Assembly: GCA_004294135.1 (NCBI GenBank)
Contig: RDZY01000017.1
Coordinates: forward strand, 1-64,000
Length of the DNA stretch: 64,000 bases
Direction: 5' to 3'
Origin: Sphingobacteriia bacterium
GTDB lineage: Bacteria; Bacteroidota; Bacteroidia; Chitinophagales; Chitinophagaceae
How positions within the stretch are numbered: the stretch's first letter is position 1; each line of letters begins with the position of its first letter. Positions 18,472-29,537 of this stretch are shown here, piece by piece. Under the pieces are notes generated by a model, which made no database searches, was not told where the DNA came from, and worked only from the letters and a program-made list of their open reading frames with translations. Both the position numbers and the translations under genes were made by a program.

Positions 18472-18648
18472 CACTCTTAGTTATTTTACAATGGCTTTAA
18501 GAGTGTAAAATCAATACTGTTTTGTTTCAAAATCGAAGATAAGGCAAACTAAATTCGAATTTGACAGGCCGTACTATTGTTATTAAAGGCAATCAATAAC
18601 AATATTTACGCGCCTGTCTTTTCATCTGCCTAATGTAAAATAAGCTAA
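18472..18648 (+). promoter_or_regulatory. Structured leader of the leu-ilv-thr cluster
   Basis: Two structured blocks precede leuA. One is CACTCTTA/TAAGAGTG (18472-18479 with 18498-18505). The other is a long hairpin, GACAGGC, CGTA, TATTGTTATT paired with AATAACAATA, TACG, GCCTGTC (18563-18618), followed by TTTTC. The sequence ATTTTACA (18483-18490) can pair with TGTAAAAT at 18504-18511 or with the identical TGTAAAAT at 18634-18641, next to the leuA start. A five-codon ORF, ATG-GCT-TTA-AGA-GTG-TAA, lies at 18491-18508. No clean promoter was found. This is probably an attenuator or operator region. Confidence 0.45.
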
Positions 18649-18649
18649 T

Positions 18650-19816
18650 ATGGAACAGAAAGTCCACATTTTTGATACTACGCTTCGCGATGGTGAGCAA
18701 GTACCAGGTTGTAAGTTGAATACCAAAGAAAAACTAACGCTGGCACTGAAACTAGAAGAGCTGGGTGTTGATATTATTGAAGCTGGCTTTCCCATTTCCA
18801 GTCCCGGAGATTTTGAGTCGGTTTCACAAATTTCACGCATCATTAAAAATGCTACAGTTTGCGGCTTAACTCGTGCGGTACAAAAAGATATTGAAGTAGC
18901 CGCCGAAGCGCTAAAATATGCAGTGCGACCAAGAATACATACTGGTATTGGCACTTCTGATTTTCATATTAAGGCCAAATTTAACGCCACCCAAGATGAG
19001 ATTCTAGCACGCGCTATTCAGGCCGTTAAGTGGGCTAGAAATTTTACAGATGATGTAGAATTTTTTGCAGAAGACGCAGGTAGAACAGATGATCAGTACC
19101 TTGCAAGGGTGGTAGAAGCAGTTATTAAGGCAGGTGCAACAGTGGTGAATATACCCGATACAACAGGCTATTGCTTGCCCCATCAATATGGAGCAAAAAT
19201 TGCTTATTTAATGAACAATGTGCCCAATGTGGACAAAGCAATTCTTGCGTGTCACTGTCACAACGATTTGGGACTGGCCACTGCCAATTCTATCAGCGGT
19301 GCTATTAATGGTGCCCGTCAAATTGAGTGTACCATAAATGGACTGGGGGAACGCGCCGGAAATACTTCTTTAGAAGAAGTGGTGATGGTAATTCAGCAGC
19401 ACAAGCATTTGGGATTATTTACCAATATTAAAACGCAGATGTTGAATCCATTGAGCCGCGAAGTATCAGAAACTATGCGGGTTCCGGTTCAGCCGAATAA
19501 AGCCATTGTAGGAGCAAATGCATTTTCTCATTCCTCAGGAATTCACCAAGATGGTTTTTTAAAAAATGCGCAGACCTATGAAATCATCAGCCCTGATCAA
19601 GTGGGTGCAGATGGAAGCAAAATTGTATTAACCGCTCGGAGTGGAAGAAGTGCACTGGCTTATCGCTTTCAAAAAATAGGGTACGACTTTAATAGAGATG
19701 ATATTGATGCATTGTATCAACAGTTTTTAATAGTAGCGGATGGTCAAAAAGAAGTATTAGAACCAGACCTGATAGAGATGGCAAAAGTTCATTTATCTGC
19801 AAACGTAACCGCATAA
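18650..19816 (+). CDS. leuA: 2-Isopropylmalate synthase, short form without regulatory domain
   Basis: A 388-aa enzyme condensing acetyl-CoA with 2-oxoisovalerate, the first committed step to leucine. Signatures are [12 protein letters not shown] at the N-terminus, metal-binding [20 protein letters not shown] and HSSGIHQDG. Full-length LeuA is about 510-570 aa; this protein stops soon after the catalytic and linker domains, so the C-terminal LeuA_dimer leucine-sensing domain is missing. Such short forms are seen in Bacteroidota. Homocitrate or citramalate synthase is possible in principle, but the adjoining leuCDB genes settle the role. It is the first gene of the 13-gene cluster. Confidence 0.94.
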   Translation: MEQKVHIFDTTLRDGEQVPGCKLNTKEKLTLALKLEELGVDIIEAGFPISSPGDFESVSQISRIIKNATVCGLTRAVQKDIEVAAEALKYAVRPRIHTGIGTSDFHIKAKFNATQDEILARAIQAVKWARNFTDDVEFFAEDAGRTDDQYLARVVEAVIKAGATVVNIPDTTGYCLPHQYGAKIAYLMNNVPNVDKAILACHCHNDLGLATANSISGAINGARQIECTINGLGERAGNTSLEEVVMVIQQHKHLGLFTNIKTQMLNPLSREVSETMRVPVQPNKAIVGANAFSHSSGIHQDGFLKNAQTYEIISPDQVGADGSKIVLTARSGRSALAYRFQKIGYDFNRDDIDALYQQFLIVADGQKEVLEPDLIEMAKVHLSANVTA

Positions 19817-19828
19817 ATTAAGATCACA

Positions 19829-21241
19829 ATGGGAAAAACATTATTCGATAAAATTTGGGATCAACACGTAGTAGAAAAAATAGAAAATGGCCCCTCTGTT
19901 TTGTATATTGACAAGCATTTTATTCATGAAGTAACCAGTCCCCAAGCATTCAAAGGTATAGAGCAAAGGGGGTTGACTTTATTCCGACCCAAACAAACAA
20001 TTGCAACGGCAGATCACAATGTACCTACCATAAATCAGCACCTACCTATTAAAGATCAGTTGTCGAAAATGCAAGTAGATCAGTTGATTGAAAACTGCGG
20101 TAAACATGGGGTTGAATTGTATGGATTGGGACATCCTTATCAAGGTATTGTACACGTAATTGGCCCAGAGTTGGGTATTACACAACCGGGCATGACAATC
20201 GTTTGTGGAGATAGTCACACTTCTACCCACGGCGCTTTTGGTGCCATTGCATTTGGTATTGGCACAAGTGAAGTAGAAATGGTTTTTGCTTCACAGTGTG
20301 TATTGCAAACCAAGCCCAAAACCATGCGTATAAATATTGAAGGTGAGTTGCAGTCTGGCGTGGTTTCAAAAGATATTATTCTCTATATTATTGCTAAAAT
20401 TTCTGCCAGTGGAGCAACTGGATATTTTGTAGAATATGCAGGAAGCACCATTCGCAGCTTGAGTATGGAAGCCAGAATGACCATCTGTAATATGAGTATT
20501 GAAATGGGAGCAAGGGGTGGTATGATTGCGCCAGATGAGAACACATTTAACTATATGCAAGGCAGGGCTTATGCTCCAAAAGGTATTCATTGGGATGATC
20601 AACTTTCGGTATGGAAAAAATTGTATTCGGATGCGGATGCAATTTTTGATAAGGAATTGAATATAGATGCATGGTCAATTCAGCCGATGATTACTTACGG
20701 CACCAATCCCGGTCTCGGTATGGCCATTAACGCAAGCATTCCATTAAGTGATACCATTTTAGACGAAGGAGAAAGAAAGAATCTGATAAAAGCCTTGCAG
20801 TATATGGGTTTGGAAGAAGGTAAATCCTTAATAGGTATGCCCATTCAGCACGTTTTTATTGGCAGTTGTACCAATTCACGTATTGAGGATTTAAGGCAGG
20901 TAGCTGCGTTGGTAAAAGGAAAGAAAAAACACGATTCGGTTAAAGTAATGATTGTACCTGGCTCACAACAAGTAGCCAAACAGGCGCATGCGGAGGGGCT
21001 GGATCATATTTTTGCAGAAGCTGGTTTTCAAATTCGGCAGGCTGGTTGCAGTGCTTGCTTGGGTATGAACGACGATAAAATTCCCGCTGGCACATACTGC
21101 ATCAGCACCAGTAATAGAAATTTTGAAGGGCGACAAGGAGCGGGCGCCAGAACATTATTAGCAAGCCCGCTAACTGCCGCCGCCGCCGCCATTACAGGTG
21201 TAGTTACCGATATTAGAGAAATGATGAACGAAAAATTATAG
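19829..21241 (+). CDS. leuC: 3-Isopropylmalate dehydratase large subunit
   Basis: A 470-aa aconitase-family subunit that with LeuD isomerises 2- to 3-isopropylmalate. The three [4Fe-4S] ligands are visible: Cys347 (GSCTNSR), Cys407 and Cys410 ([10 protein letters not shown]). Length and the start ([14 protein letters not shown]) are normal. It is separated from leuA by 12 bases and from leuD by 20 bases, so it is clearly co-transcribed. Confidence 0.97.
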   Translation: MGKTLFDKIWDQHVVEKIENGPSVLYIDKHFIHEVTSPQAFKGIEQRGLTLFRPKQTIATADHNVPTINQHLPIKDQLSKMQVDQLIENCGKHGVELYGLGHPYQGIVHVIGPELGITQPGMTIVCGDSHTSTHGAFGAIAFGIGTSEVEMVFASQCVLQTKPKTMRINIEGELQSGVVSKDIILYIIAKISASGATGYFVEYAGSTIRSLSMEARMTICNMSIEMGARGGMIAPDENTFNYMQGRAYAPKGIHWDDQLSVWKKLYSDADAIFDKELNIDAWSIQPMITYGTNPGLGMAINASIPLSDTILDEGERKNLIKALQYMGLEEGKSLIGMPIQHVFIGSCTNSRIEDLRQVAALVKGKKKHDSVKVMIVPGSQQVAKQAHAEGLDHIFAEAGFQIRQAGCSACLGMNDDKIPAGTYCISTSNRNFEGRQGAGARTLLASPLTAAAAAITGVVTDIREMMNEKL

Positions 21242-21261
21242 ATTTTAAATTATAGAATTCA

Positions 21262-21846
21262 TTGAAAGCATTACAAAAAATAAAAAGTCGCTTTGTTCCA
21301 CTGCCCATGGAAAATATTGATACGGATCAGATTATTCCGGCTCGTTTTTTAAAGGCGACCACCAGAGATGGATTTGGAAAAAATCTTTTTAGAGACTGGC
21401 GCTATGAGCAGGATGACAGTACAAAACCCAAAGCAGATTTTGTGTTGAATCAAGCTATTTATGCTGGTGAAATTTTAGTAGCTGGAAAAAATTTCGGATG
21501 TGGATCATCTAGGGAACACGCAGCGTGGTCAATACTTGATTACGGATTTTATGCAGTGGTATCTAGCTTTTTTGCAGATATTTTCAAAAATAATGCACTC
21601 AATAATGGGGTACTACCTGTGACGGTTTCCGATGCATTTCTTCAAAAAATATTTCAGCAAGAATCAAGCGCTACCTTATCTATTGATGTAGAAAAGCAGA
21701 CCATTACCATTGATGCAACGGGTAAACAAGAATCATTTGAATTGAATCCATATAAAAAAACCTGCTTACTCAATGGATACGATGATATTGATTTTTTACT
21801 TAGTAAAAAAGATACAATAGAAAAATTTGAAAAGGAATTAATATAG
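21262..21846 (+). CDS. leuD: 3-Isopropylmalate dehydratase small subunit
   Basis: A 194-aa LeuD with the swivel-domain signature [14 protein letters not shown] at residues 18-31 and [13 protein letters not shown] near residue 80. The start codon is TTG: the family N-terminus ([12 protein letters not shown]) begins before the first internal ATG, and a TAG stop lies 2 codons upstream, so no ATG start is available. It forms the heterodimer with LeuC. Two bases separate it from leuB. Confidence 0.96.
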   Translation: MKALQKIKSRFVPLPMENIDTDQIIPARFLKATTRDGFGKNLFRDWRYEQDDSTKPKADFVLNQAIYAGEILVAGKNFGCGSSREHAAWSILDYGFYAVVSSFFADIFKNNALNNGVLPVTVSDAFLQKIFQQESSATLSIDVEKQTITIDATGKQESFELNPYKKTCLLNGYDDIDFLLSKKDTIEKFEKELI

Positions 21847-21848
21847 TT

Positions 21849-22961
21849 ATGATAAAGAAAATTGCGGTTATTAATGGAGATGGTATTGGGCCGGAAGTAA
21901 CCGCCCAATCAATTAAGGTACTGAATGCAGTTGCTGAGGAATATGGACACCAGTTTCAATATGCTTATGCCATTATGGGAGCAGATGCAATTGATAAAAC
22001 AGGAAATCCCTTGCCTGATGAAACACTGGAAGCTTGTAAACAAAGCGATGCCATTTTATTTGGCGCAATTGGTCACCCTAAATACGATAACGATCCATCG
22101 GCTAAAGTGCGTCCCGAACAAGGTTTGCTGCGGTTGAGAAAAGAATTGGAATTGTTTGCCAATATCCGACCCATTAATACCTATACTTCCTTGCAACACC
22201 TTTCTCCTTTAAAAGCCAAGCAACTTGAAGGAGTTGATTTTATTATTTTTCGGGAGCTTACGGGTGGAATTTATTTTGGAAAGCGTACCATTTCCGATGA
22301 TAAAACATATGCTACCGACGAATGTGCTTATCATGAACTTGAAATAGTTCGGGTTGCAAAAATGGCTTTTGAATACGCACAAAAAAGAAGAAAAAAACTA
22401 ACCTTAATTGATAAGGCAAATGTATTAGAAACATCTCGTTTGTGGAGAAGGGTGGTACAGGAACTCAGCAGTCAATATACCGATGTGGCAGTTGATTTTC
22501 TATTTGTAGATAATGCTGCTATGCAGGTAATTTTAAATCCAGCGCAATTTGATGTGGTGCTTACCGAAAATATGTTTGGTGATATCATTAGTGATGAAGC
22601 GAGTGTATTAAGCGGATCATTGGGTTTATTGCCTTCTGCTTCGGTAGGAAATACAGCAGCACTATTTGAACCCATTCATGGATCATACCCCCAAGCTGCA
22701 GGAAAAGATATAGCCAATCCATTGGGTTCTATCCTTTCTGCCGCAATGATGTTGGATCATTTTACACTCTCTGCAGAAGCCGCAGCAGTTCGTGCGGCGG
22801 TAAACTGGACCCTCGCCAATGGCTTTGTATCAAAAGATATAGATGCTATAAATAATTATGGTACCATTGCAATTGGTGATTTGATAGCAGACTATATTAA
22901 ACGTAGTGCAAAAACTAGTAGTGTAAATAATACCATCATTAATGCTTCTACTATTATTTAA
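21849..22961 (+). CDS. leuB: 3-Isopropylmalate dehydrogenase
   Basis: A 370-aa NAD-dependent beta-decarboxylating dehydrogenase giving 2-oxoisocaproate. It has the GDGIGPEVT N-terminal motif, the RELTGGIYFG substrate region, and the family signature DNAAMQVILNPAQFDVVLTENMFGDIISD. It completes the leucine-specific branch (leuACDB), while the final transamination is by the downstream ilvE. Length and motifs are normal. Confidence 0.97.
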   Translation: MIKKIAVINGDGIGPEVTAQSIKVLNAVAEEYGHQFQYAYAIMGADAIDKTGNPLPDETLEACKQSDAILFGAIGHPKYDNDPSAKVRPEQGLLRLRKELELFANIRPINTYTSLQHLSPLKAKQLEGVDFIIFRELTGGIYFGKRTISDDKTYATDECAYHELEIVRVAKMAFEYAQKRRKKLTLIDKANVLETSRLWRRVVQELSSQYTDVAVDFLFVDNAAMQVILNPAQFDVVLTENMFGDIISDEASVLSGSLGLLPSASVGNTAALFEPIHGSYPQAAGKDIANPLGSILSAAMMLDHFTLSAEAAAVRAAVNWTLANGFVSKDIDAINNYGTIAIGDLIADYIKRSAKTSSVNNTIINASTII

Positions 22962-23000
22962 ACAAATAGTTAGTTGTTTCTGAGTTAAAATAAATTAGAT

Positions 23001-23882
23001 ATGAATTATTATAATGCAGATACCATTATTTACCACAATGGTGAATTTGTAAAAGCGGCCGATACTAAGATGGACTTATACAGTCAATCCCTTCACTACG
23101 GTTATTCTGTATTTGAAGGCATTCGTTCGTACAAGACCGCTGCTGGTGAAACAAAAATATTTAAAGCCAAAGAACATTTTGAGCGATTGAAAGTATCTGC
23201 TGAATCCATCAACCTTCCCTATACTTTTAATACCAATGAACTAATTGAAGCCACTTATAAAGTACTGCACCAAAATAATTTAGGAGACGCCTATATTCGT
23301 CCCGTTGTATATGCTCCTGCCAATATGAGTTTTGCTCCCAATACCGAATCTTTTTTATTCATTCAAGCCTGGGAAATGGCGCCATTCTTGGGCGATAAAC
23401 TATTGCGGGTTATGACTTCTTCATATCAACGTCCTAATCCTAAATCAGTTAAAATTCATGCAAAGGCAGCTGGGCATTATGTGAATTCTATTTTAGCCAG
23501 TCAAGAAGCAAAAAGCAATGGATACGATGAAGCATTTTTATTAGATATGAATGAGCATACTGCAGAAGGTCCTGGTGCGAATTTATTTTTTGAGAAAGAT
23601 GGCGTATTGTACACACCAGAAGCAGGTCATATTTTAGCAGGTATTACACGCGCTACGGTAATTGAGTTGTGCAATAAATTAAATATTCCACTTGAAATAG
23701 GTGTGTACACCATGGATCAATTAAAAGCAGCAGACGCAGCATTTTATTGTGGCACAGCGGCAGAAGTAATTGGATGGGAATCTATTGATGATACTGTATT
23801 CCCTACCAATTGGAAAGACACACAAAGTGCAAAAATTCAACAAGCCTATAAAAATTTAGTAATAGAAAAATCAATATCATAA
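23001..23882 (+). CDS. ilvE: Branched-chain amino-acid aminotransferase
   Basis: A 293-aa fold-type IV PLP aminotransferase. The N-terminal [15 protein letters not shown], the lysine-bearing [11 protein letters not shown], and EGPGANLFF with [10 protein letters not shown] are the class IV signature regions. It performs the last step of leucine, isoleucine and valine synthesis and links the leu half of the cluster to the ilv half. It is 39 bases after leuB and 11 before ilvD. Confidence 0.96.
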   Translation: MNYYNADTIIYHNGEFVKAADTKMDLYSQSLHYGYSVFEGIRSYKTAAGETKIFKAKEHFERLKVSAESINLPYTFNTNELIEATYKVLHQNNLGDAYIRPVVYAPANMSFAPNTESFLFIQAWEMAPFLGDKLLRVMTSSYQRPNPKSVKIHAKAAGHYVNSILASQEAKSNGYDEAFLLDMNEHTAEGPGANLFFEKDGVLYTPEAGHILAGITRATVIELCNKLNIPLEIGVYTMDQLKAADAAFYCGTAAEVIGWESIDDTVFPTNWKDTQSAKIQQAYKNLVIEKSIS

Positions 23883-23893
23883 ACTTATTACCG

Positions 23894-25573
23894 ATGGAAC
23901 TCAATCCGTATAGTAAAATAATTACACAAGATCCTACACAACCAGCCGCACAAGCTATGTTGTATGGAATTGGACTTACCGAAGATGATCTTAAAAAAGC
24001 ACAAGTGGGCATTGTGAGTATGGGCTATGATGGCAATACGTGCAATATGCATTTGAACGACTTAGCCAAAGTAGTTAAAAAAGGCGTTTGGGAAAACGAC
24101 TTGGTGGGACTGATTTTCAACACCATTGGCGTAAGCGATGGCATCAGCAATGGTACAGAGGGAATGAGATACTCCTTAGTGAGTCGCGATATTATTGCCG
24201 ATTCAATTGAAGCGGTTTGTGGCGCACAATATTATGATGCGGTAATTGCTTTGCCTGGCTGTGATAAAAATATGCCTGGCTCATTAATAGCGATGGGAAG
24301 ATTAAATCGTCCCGCTATTATGGTTTATGGCGGCACTATTGCACCGGGGCATTATAATGGGCAGGATCTGAATATTATTTCTGCCTTTGAGGCATTGGGT
24401 CAGAAAATGGCAGGTCAGTTATCAGAAAATGATTTTAAAGGGATCGTAAAAAATGCTTGCCCCAGTGCAGGGGCATGTGGTGGCATGTACACGGCCAATA
24501 CCATGGCATCAGCTATTGAAGCATTGGGTATGAGCCTTCCTTTTTCATCTTCCAATCCTGCATTGAGTGAAGAGAAGCAAGAAGAATGTATCAACGCTGG
24601 CAAAGCCATTAAAATATTGATGGAGAAAAATATATTGCCGCGTGATATTATGACGCGTAAAGCGTTCGAAAATGCCATCACCATTATTATGGTATTGGGT
24701 GGCAGTACCAATGCAGTATTGCACTTGATTGCAATGGCTAAAAGTGTTGATATTCCTTTAACCCAAGATGATTTTCAAATCATCAGCGATAAAATACCTG
24801 TGTTGGCTGATTTTAAGCCGAGTGGAAAATATTTGATGCAGGACTTGCACCAATATGGCGGCGTTCCTGCTGTAATGAAATATTTATTAAAGAAAGGGTT
24901 GCTTCATGGAGATTGTTTAACCGTGACTGGAAAAACAATTGCGGAGAATTTAATCCAAGTGCCAGACTTAGATTTTGATCAGCAGAAAATTATATTTCCA
25001 TTAGAAACACCTGTTAAAGCCACTGGTCACTTACAAATATTATACGGCAACCTTGCTACTGGTGGTAGTGTGGCAAAAATAAGTGGTAAAGAAGGTGAGT
25101 TATTTGAAGGTCCAGCAAGGGTATTTGATGGTGAACAACAATTGATTGCAGGAATTAATTCTGGAAAAATAAAATCAGGCGACGTAGTTGTAATAAGAAA
25201 TGTAGGGCCGGTAGGTGCGCCTGGTATGCCCGAAATGCTAAAACCTACTTCTGCAATTATTGGTGCTGGATTGGGCAAATCGGTAGCTTTAATTACCGAT
25301 GGAAGATTCAGCGGTGGTACCCATGGATTTGTGGTGGGACATATTACACCCGAAGCAGTGAAAGGAGGATTAATTGGCATAGTTGAAGATGATGATATGA
25401 TAGAGTTGAATGTGGCCACTAAAAAAATGACTTTAAAGGTTTCCGAAGAAATCATTACAGCAAGAAGAGCAGCATGGGTAAAACCAGCACCAAAAGCAAC
25501 CAAAGGTTTATTGTTTAAATACGCTCAATGTGTTAAAGATGCATCCGAAGGATGTGTAACAGACGAGGCTTAA
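23894..25573 (+). CDS. ilvD: Dihydroxy-acid dehydratase
   Basis: A 559-aa Fe-S dehydratase converting dihydroxyisovalerate and dihydroxymethylvalerate to the 2-oxoacids. Cluster-ligating regions are visible as [16 protein letters not shown] and [16 protein letters not shown], plus the C-terminal [10 protein letters not shown]. Length is typical. It serves both the valine/leucine and isoleucine branches. Confidence 0.97.
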   Translation: MELNPYSKIITQDPTQPAAQAMLYGIGLTEDDLKKAQVGIVSMGYDGNTCNMHLNDLAKVVKKGVWENDLVGLIFNTIGVSDGISNGTEGMRYSLVSRDIIADSIEAVCGAQYYDAVIALPGCDKNMPGSLIAMGRLNRPAIMVYGGTIAPGHYNGQDLNIISAFEALGQKMAGQLSENDFKGIVKNACPSAGACGGMYTANTMASAIEALGMSLPFSSSNPALSEEKQEECINAGKAIKILMEKNILPRDIMTRKAFENAITIIMVLGGSTNAVLHLIAMAKSVDIPLTQDDFQIISDKIPVLADFKPSGKYLMQDLHQYGGVPAVMKYLLKKGLLHGDCLTVTGKTIAENLIQVPDLDFDQQKIIFPLETPVKATGHLQILYGNLATGGSVAKISGKEGELFEGPARVFDGEQQLIAGINSGKIKSGDVVVIRNVGPVGAPGMPEMLKPTSAIIGAGLGKSVALITDGRFSGGTHGFVVGHITPEAVKGGLIGIVEDDDMIELNVATKKMTLKVSEEIITARRAAWVKPAPKATKGLLFKYAQCVKDASEGCVTDEA

Positions 25574-25612
25574 ACACAATCCAAAGCAATTAAAGAGTAC
25601 AAAAAAAATTGT

Positions 25613-27370
25613 ATGAGTACAGCAATAGAAACAACCCAAAATGAGCCGAAAGATGCTCCAGCTATTATTGAAGTAGAAGCAAAAGAACTTACGGGTTCTC
25701 AAGCAGTGCTAGAAGCTTTTATAGCCGAAGGTGTGGATACTATTTTTGGTTATCCGGGTGGTGCCATCATGCCTATTTATGATGCACTCTACGATTACAA
25801 TGATCAACTTAAACATATTTTGGTGCGGCATGAACAGGGTGGAATACATGCGGGACAAGGGTATGCGCGCAGCAGTGGAAAAGTAGGCGTTGTATTTGCC
25901 ACCAGCGGTCCTGGTGCTACCAACCTAGTAACTGGTCTTGCTGATGCAATGATTGATAGTACCCCATTGGTTTGTGTAACGGGACAAGTATTTGCTCACT
26001 TATTGGGTACAGATGCTTTTCAAGAAACAGATGTAATCAATATCACCACGCCTGTTACCAAATGGAATTACCAAATTACCGATGCCACAGAAATACCATC
26101 CGTATTGGCGAAAGCATTTTATATAGCTAAAACCGGAAGACCAGGCCCCGTATTAATAGATATTACCAAGAATGCACAGATACAGAAAATAGAGTACAAA
26201 GGGTACACAAAATGCACACATATTAGAAGCTATAGACCCAAGCCGATTGTTAGAAAAACGTATGTAGAAGAAGCGGCAAAACTAATTAATGAAGCAAAAA
26301 AACCATTTGTACTTTTCGGTCAAGGTGTGATTTTAGGAAATGCAGAAAAAGAATTTAAAGCATTTATTGAAAAAGCTGGATTGCCTTCTGCTTGGACCCT
26401 GCTTGGGCTAAGTGCATTGCCAACCGATCATTATTTGAATACGGGCATGTTGGGTATGCACGGCAACTACGGCCCCAATGTACTCACCAATGAATGTGAT
26501 GTACTCATTGCCGTAGGAATGCGTTTTGATGATCGGGTAACAGGGCGACTGGATAAATATGCTAAACAAGCCAAAATAATTCACTTAGATATTGATCCGG
26601 CAGAAATAGATAAAAACGTAAAAGCAGCAGTGCCGGTATGGGGCGACTGTAAAGAGACGCTGCCCATGCTTACTCGTTTGGTAGAAGCCAAGCAACATAC
26701 AGATTGGTTGGCAAAATTCAATGAATATAAAAAACAAGAAGAAGAGCAAGTTATTCAAGCTGAATTGCATCCCACCAGTGGAGAGCTTACTATGGGCGAA
26801 GTGATTCATCAGTTGAATGAACTCACCAATGGCGATGCAATTATTGTTACCGATGTAGGGCAACACCAGATGGTGGCTTGTAGGTATGCACGGTTTAATG
26901 AAACCAAGAGTAATATTACTTCGGGTGGATTGGGTACAATGGGCTTTGCCTTACCAGCAGCTATTGGTGCAAAATTTGGTGCGCAACATAGAACTGTCGT
27001 TGCCGTTATTGGGGATGGTGGTTTTCAGATGACGCTGCAAGAGCTGGGTACTATTATGCAAACGAAGCTGAATGTAAAAATTCTGATTTTAAACAATCGA
27101 TTTCTGGGAATGGTACGCCAATGGCAACAACTGTTCAACGATAAGCGATATTCATTTGTAGATATTCAAAGTCCCGACTATATAATGCTTGCAAAAGCGT
27201 ATGGTATTGAAGGGCAATCGGTAAACGATAGAATATTGTTGCAATCGGCATTAAAAACCATGCTAGATCACGATGGATCTTATTTGCTGGAAGTAATGGT
27301 AGGAAAAGAAAACAATGTATTTCCAATGGTACCACAAGGATGCAGCGTATCAGAAATCAGGTTAAAATAA
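25613..27370 (+). CDS. ilvB: Acetolactate synthase catalytic subunit
   Basis: A 585-aa ThDP enzyme. The N-terminal PYR domain has the catalytic Glu in VRHEQGGIHAGQGYAR; the central domain binds FAD in the biosynthetic class; the C-terminal PP domain carries GDGGFQMT ... LNNRFLGM, the ThDP motif. The first 25-30 residues are a polar extension before GSQAVLEAF. It makes acetolactate or acetohydroxybutyrate from pyruvate and 2-oxobutyrate. It is followed after 14 bases by its regulatory subunit gene. Confidence 0.97.
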   Translation: MSTAIETTQNEPKDAPAIIEVEAKELTGSQAVLEAFIAEGVDTIFGYPGGAIMPIYDALYDYNDQLKHILVRHEQGGIHAGQGYARSSGKVGVVFATSGPGATNLVTGLADAMIDSTPLVCVTGQVFAHLLGTDAFQETDVINITTPVTKWNYQITDATEIPSVLAKAFYIAKTGRPGPVLIDITKNAQIQKIEYKGYTKCTHIRSYRPKPIVRKTYVEEAAKLINEAKKPFVLFGQGVILGNAEKEFKAFIEKAGLPSAWTLLGLSALPTDHYLNTGMLGMHGNYGPNVLTNECDVLIAVGMRFDDRVTGRLDKYAKQAKIIHLDIDPAEIDKNVKAAVPVWGDCKETLPMLTRLVEAKQHTDWLAKFNEYKKQEEEQVIQAELHPTSGELTMGEVIHQLNELTNGDAIIVTDVGQHQMVACRYARFNETKSNITSGGLGTMGFALPAAIGAKFGAQHRTVVAVIGDGGFQMTLQELGTIMQTKLNVKILILNNRFLGMVRQWQQLFNDKRYSFVDIQSPDYIMLAKAYGIEGQSVNDRILLQSALKTMLDHDGSYLLEVMVGKENNVFPMVPQGCSVSEIRLK

Positions 27371-27384
27371 ATAATTGTAATTAA

Positions 27385-27972
27385 ATGAAAGCAGAATATA
27401 CCATCACAGTTTATACAGAGAATCAAGTAGGTTTATTGAATCGTATTGCCATTATTTTTTCGAGAAGAAAAATAAATATCGAAAGCCTGAATGTATCTCC
27501 ATCAGAAGCTGATGGCATTCACCGCTTTACGGTGGTAATTAATGAAACCGAAGACGTGGTGCGTAAACTGTGTAGGCAAATTGAAAAACAGGTAGAAGTA
27601 CTGAAAACTTATTTCAATACCAATGAAGAAATCATTTGGCAAGAAATGGCTTTGTACAAAGTATCTACCGATGCAGTAGCAGAAAAACTGAAGGTGGAAA
27701 GGCTGTTGCGAGAAAATGGTGCAAGGGCTGTAGTAATTAGAAAAGACTATACTATTTTTGAAACTACTGGACACCGTGAAGAAACCGATAAGCTGGTAGA
27801 AGTACTTGCGCCTTATGGGTTGATAGAATTTGTACGCAGTGCAAGGGTGGCTATCATCAAAGCCAGCAAAGGCTTTCACGAAAAACTGAAAGAGTTTGAA
27901 GCGGTTGAACCAGCAGCGGAATTGGCTGAGAATGAATACCTAGATAAGGGGGATGCGGTTTTTACAATGTAG
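27385..27972 (+). CDS. ilvN: Acetolactate synthase regulatory (small) subunit
   Basis: A 195-aa protein with an N-terminal ACT domain (EYTITVYTENQVGLLNRIAIIFSRRKINIESLNV, residues 3-36) and the C-terminal ALS_ss_C domain (from about residue 85). It confers valine feedback inhibition on IlvB in the family and raises its activity. The length matches the longer ilvN/ilvH type plus a short acidic tail. Confidence 0.95.
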   Translation: MKAEYTITVYTENQVGLLNRIAIIFSRRKINIESLNVSPSEADGIHRFTVVINETEDVVRKLCRQIEKQVEVLKTYFNTNEEIIWQEMALYKVSTDAVAEKLKVERLLRENGARAVVIRKDYTIFETTGHREETDKLVEVLAPYGLIEFVRSARVAIIKASKGFHEKLKEFEAVEPAAELAENEYLDKGDAVFTM

Positions 27973-28039
27973 GGCGTTTAGACAGTAGACCGTGAATTAA
28001 AAAGTAAATTGTAAACAGGAACTATAAATAAAATAAAAA

Positions 28040-29524
28040 ATGGCAAACTATTTCAACTCATTATCACTGCGTGAACAACTGAATCAATTGGGCGTATGTG
28101 AGTTTATGGACAAGACTGCTTTTGCAGACGGAGTGAACGCTTTAAAAGGAAAAAAATTAGTGATCGTAGGATGCGGCGCACAAGGATTAAACCAAGGATT
28201 AAACCTAAGAGATTCTGGTTTAAATATCAGCTATGCTTTACGCAAAGATGCCATTGAACAAAAACGTGCTTCATGGAAAAACGCGACTGAAAACAATTTT
28301 ACTGTCGGCACCTATGAAGAACTAATTCCTACGGCAGATATAGTTATCAACCTTACGCCCGATAAACAACATAGCGCAGTAGTAAGTGCAGTAATGCCGC
28401 TGATGAAACAAAGCGCCACACTTTCTTATTCGCATGGTTTTAATATTGTAGAAGAAGGCATGCAAATTAGAAAAGATATTACCGTAATTATGGTAGCACC
28501 CAAATGTCCCGGCACCGAAGTACGCGAAGAGTACAAGCGTGGCTTTGGCGTACCTACTTTAATAGCAGTGCATCCAGAAAATGATCCCGATGGAAAAGGA
28601 TGGGATTATGCAAAAGCCTATTGTGTAGGAACAGGGGGACATAAAGCAGGGGTTTTAAAATCATCTTTTGTGGCTGAAGTAAAATCAGATCTGATGGGTG
28701 AACAAACCATTTTATGTGGATTGTTGCAAACAGGTTCTATTCTTTGTTTCGACAAAATGATTGAAAAAGGCATTGACGCTGCTTATGCTGCTAAACTAAT
28801 TCAATATGGCTGGGAAACAGTAACCGAAGCACTTAAACAAGGTGGTATTACTGCTATGATGGATCGACTATCGAATCCTGCAAAGTTAAAAGCGTATGAA
28901 TTATCTGAGGAGTTGAAAGATATTATGCGCCCACTTTTTCAAAAACACCAAGATGATATTATGAGTGGTGTTTTTTCATCTACCATGATGGCAGATTGGG
29001 CCAACGATGATAAAAACCTACTTACTTGGAGAGCTGCAACAGGAGAAACAGCCTTTGAAAAAACAACGCCAGGTACGATGAAAATTACAGAGCAAGAATA
29101 TTTCGATAATGGCTTGTTGATGGTTGCTTTTGTACGCAGTGGCGTAGAGCTGGCATTTGAAACCATGGTAGAAGCAGGCATTAAAGAAGAGTCTGCCTAC
29201 TATGAGTCGCTTCACGAAACACCACTTATAGCCAATACCATTGCTCGTAAAAAATTATTCGAAATGAACCGTGTTATTTCTGATACTGCAGAATATGGCT
29301 GCTACCTGTTTGATCATGCTTGTAAACCGCTATTGAGTAGTTTTATGGCTAATATTGATACAGATCTAATTGGTAAAAATTTCAACGAAGGAAAAGACAA
29401 TGGGGTTGATAATAAAACCTTGATTGCAGTGAACTCCGTTATACGTTACCATCCTGTAGAATTAATTGGGGAAGATTTACGCCAAGCAATGACCGATATG
29501 AAAACCATCAGCAGCAATAGTTGA
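28040..29524 (+). CDS. ilvC: Ketol-acid reductoisomerase, long (class II) form
   Basis: A 494-aa KARI, the long class with a duplicated C-terminal knotted domain as in enterobacteria (class I is about 330 aa). The Rossmann loop reads [17 protein letters not shown]; metal-binding acidic residues lie in [13 protein letters not shown] and [11 protein letters not shown]. It isomerises and reduces acetolactate to dihydroxyisovalerate. A 67-base gap precedes it, larger than most in the cluster, where an internal promoter could sit, though none is clear. Confidence 0.97.
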   Translation: MANYFNSLSLREQLNQLGVCEFMDKTAFADGVNALKGKKLVIVGCGAQGLNQGLNLRDSGLNISYALRKDAIEQKRASWKNATENNFTVGTYEELIPTADIVINLTPDKQHSAVVSAVMPLMKQSATLSYSHGFNIVEEGMQIRKDITVIMVAPKCPGTEVREEYKRGFGVPTLIAVHPENDPDGKGWDYAKAYCVGTGGHKAGVLKSSFVAEVKSDLMGEQTILCGLLQTGSILCFDKMIEKGIDAAYAAKLIQYGWETVTEALKQGGITAMMDRLSNPAKLKAYELSEELKDIMRPLFQKHQDDIMSGVFSSTMMADWANDDKNLLTWRAATGETAFEKTTPGTMKITEQEYFDNGLLMVAFVRSGVELAFETMVEAGIKEESAYYESLHETPLIANTIARKKLFEMNRVISDTAEYGCYLFDHACKPLLSSFMANIDTDLIGKNFNEGKDNGVDNKTLIAVNSVIRYHPVELIGEDLRQAMTDMKTISSNS

Positions 29525-29537
29525 TATTAAATAATTT

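Noticed and set aside
18491-18508. Leader peptide MALRV before leuA as a classical attenuator
   Set aside because: Only one Leu and one Val codon in five; not enough for ribosome-stalling control. Mentioned only as part of the leader finding.
25027-25503. 158-aa minus-strand ORF opposite ilvD
   Set aside because: Antisense shadow of the conserved ilvD C-terminal region; Pro/Ser-rich artefact translation.
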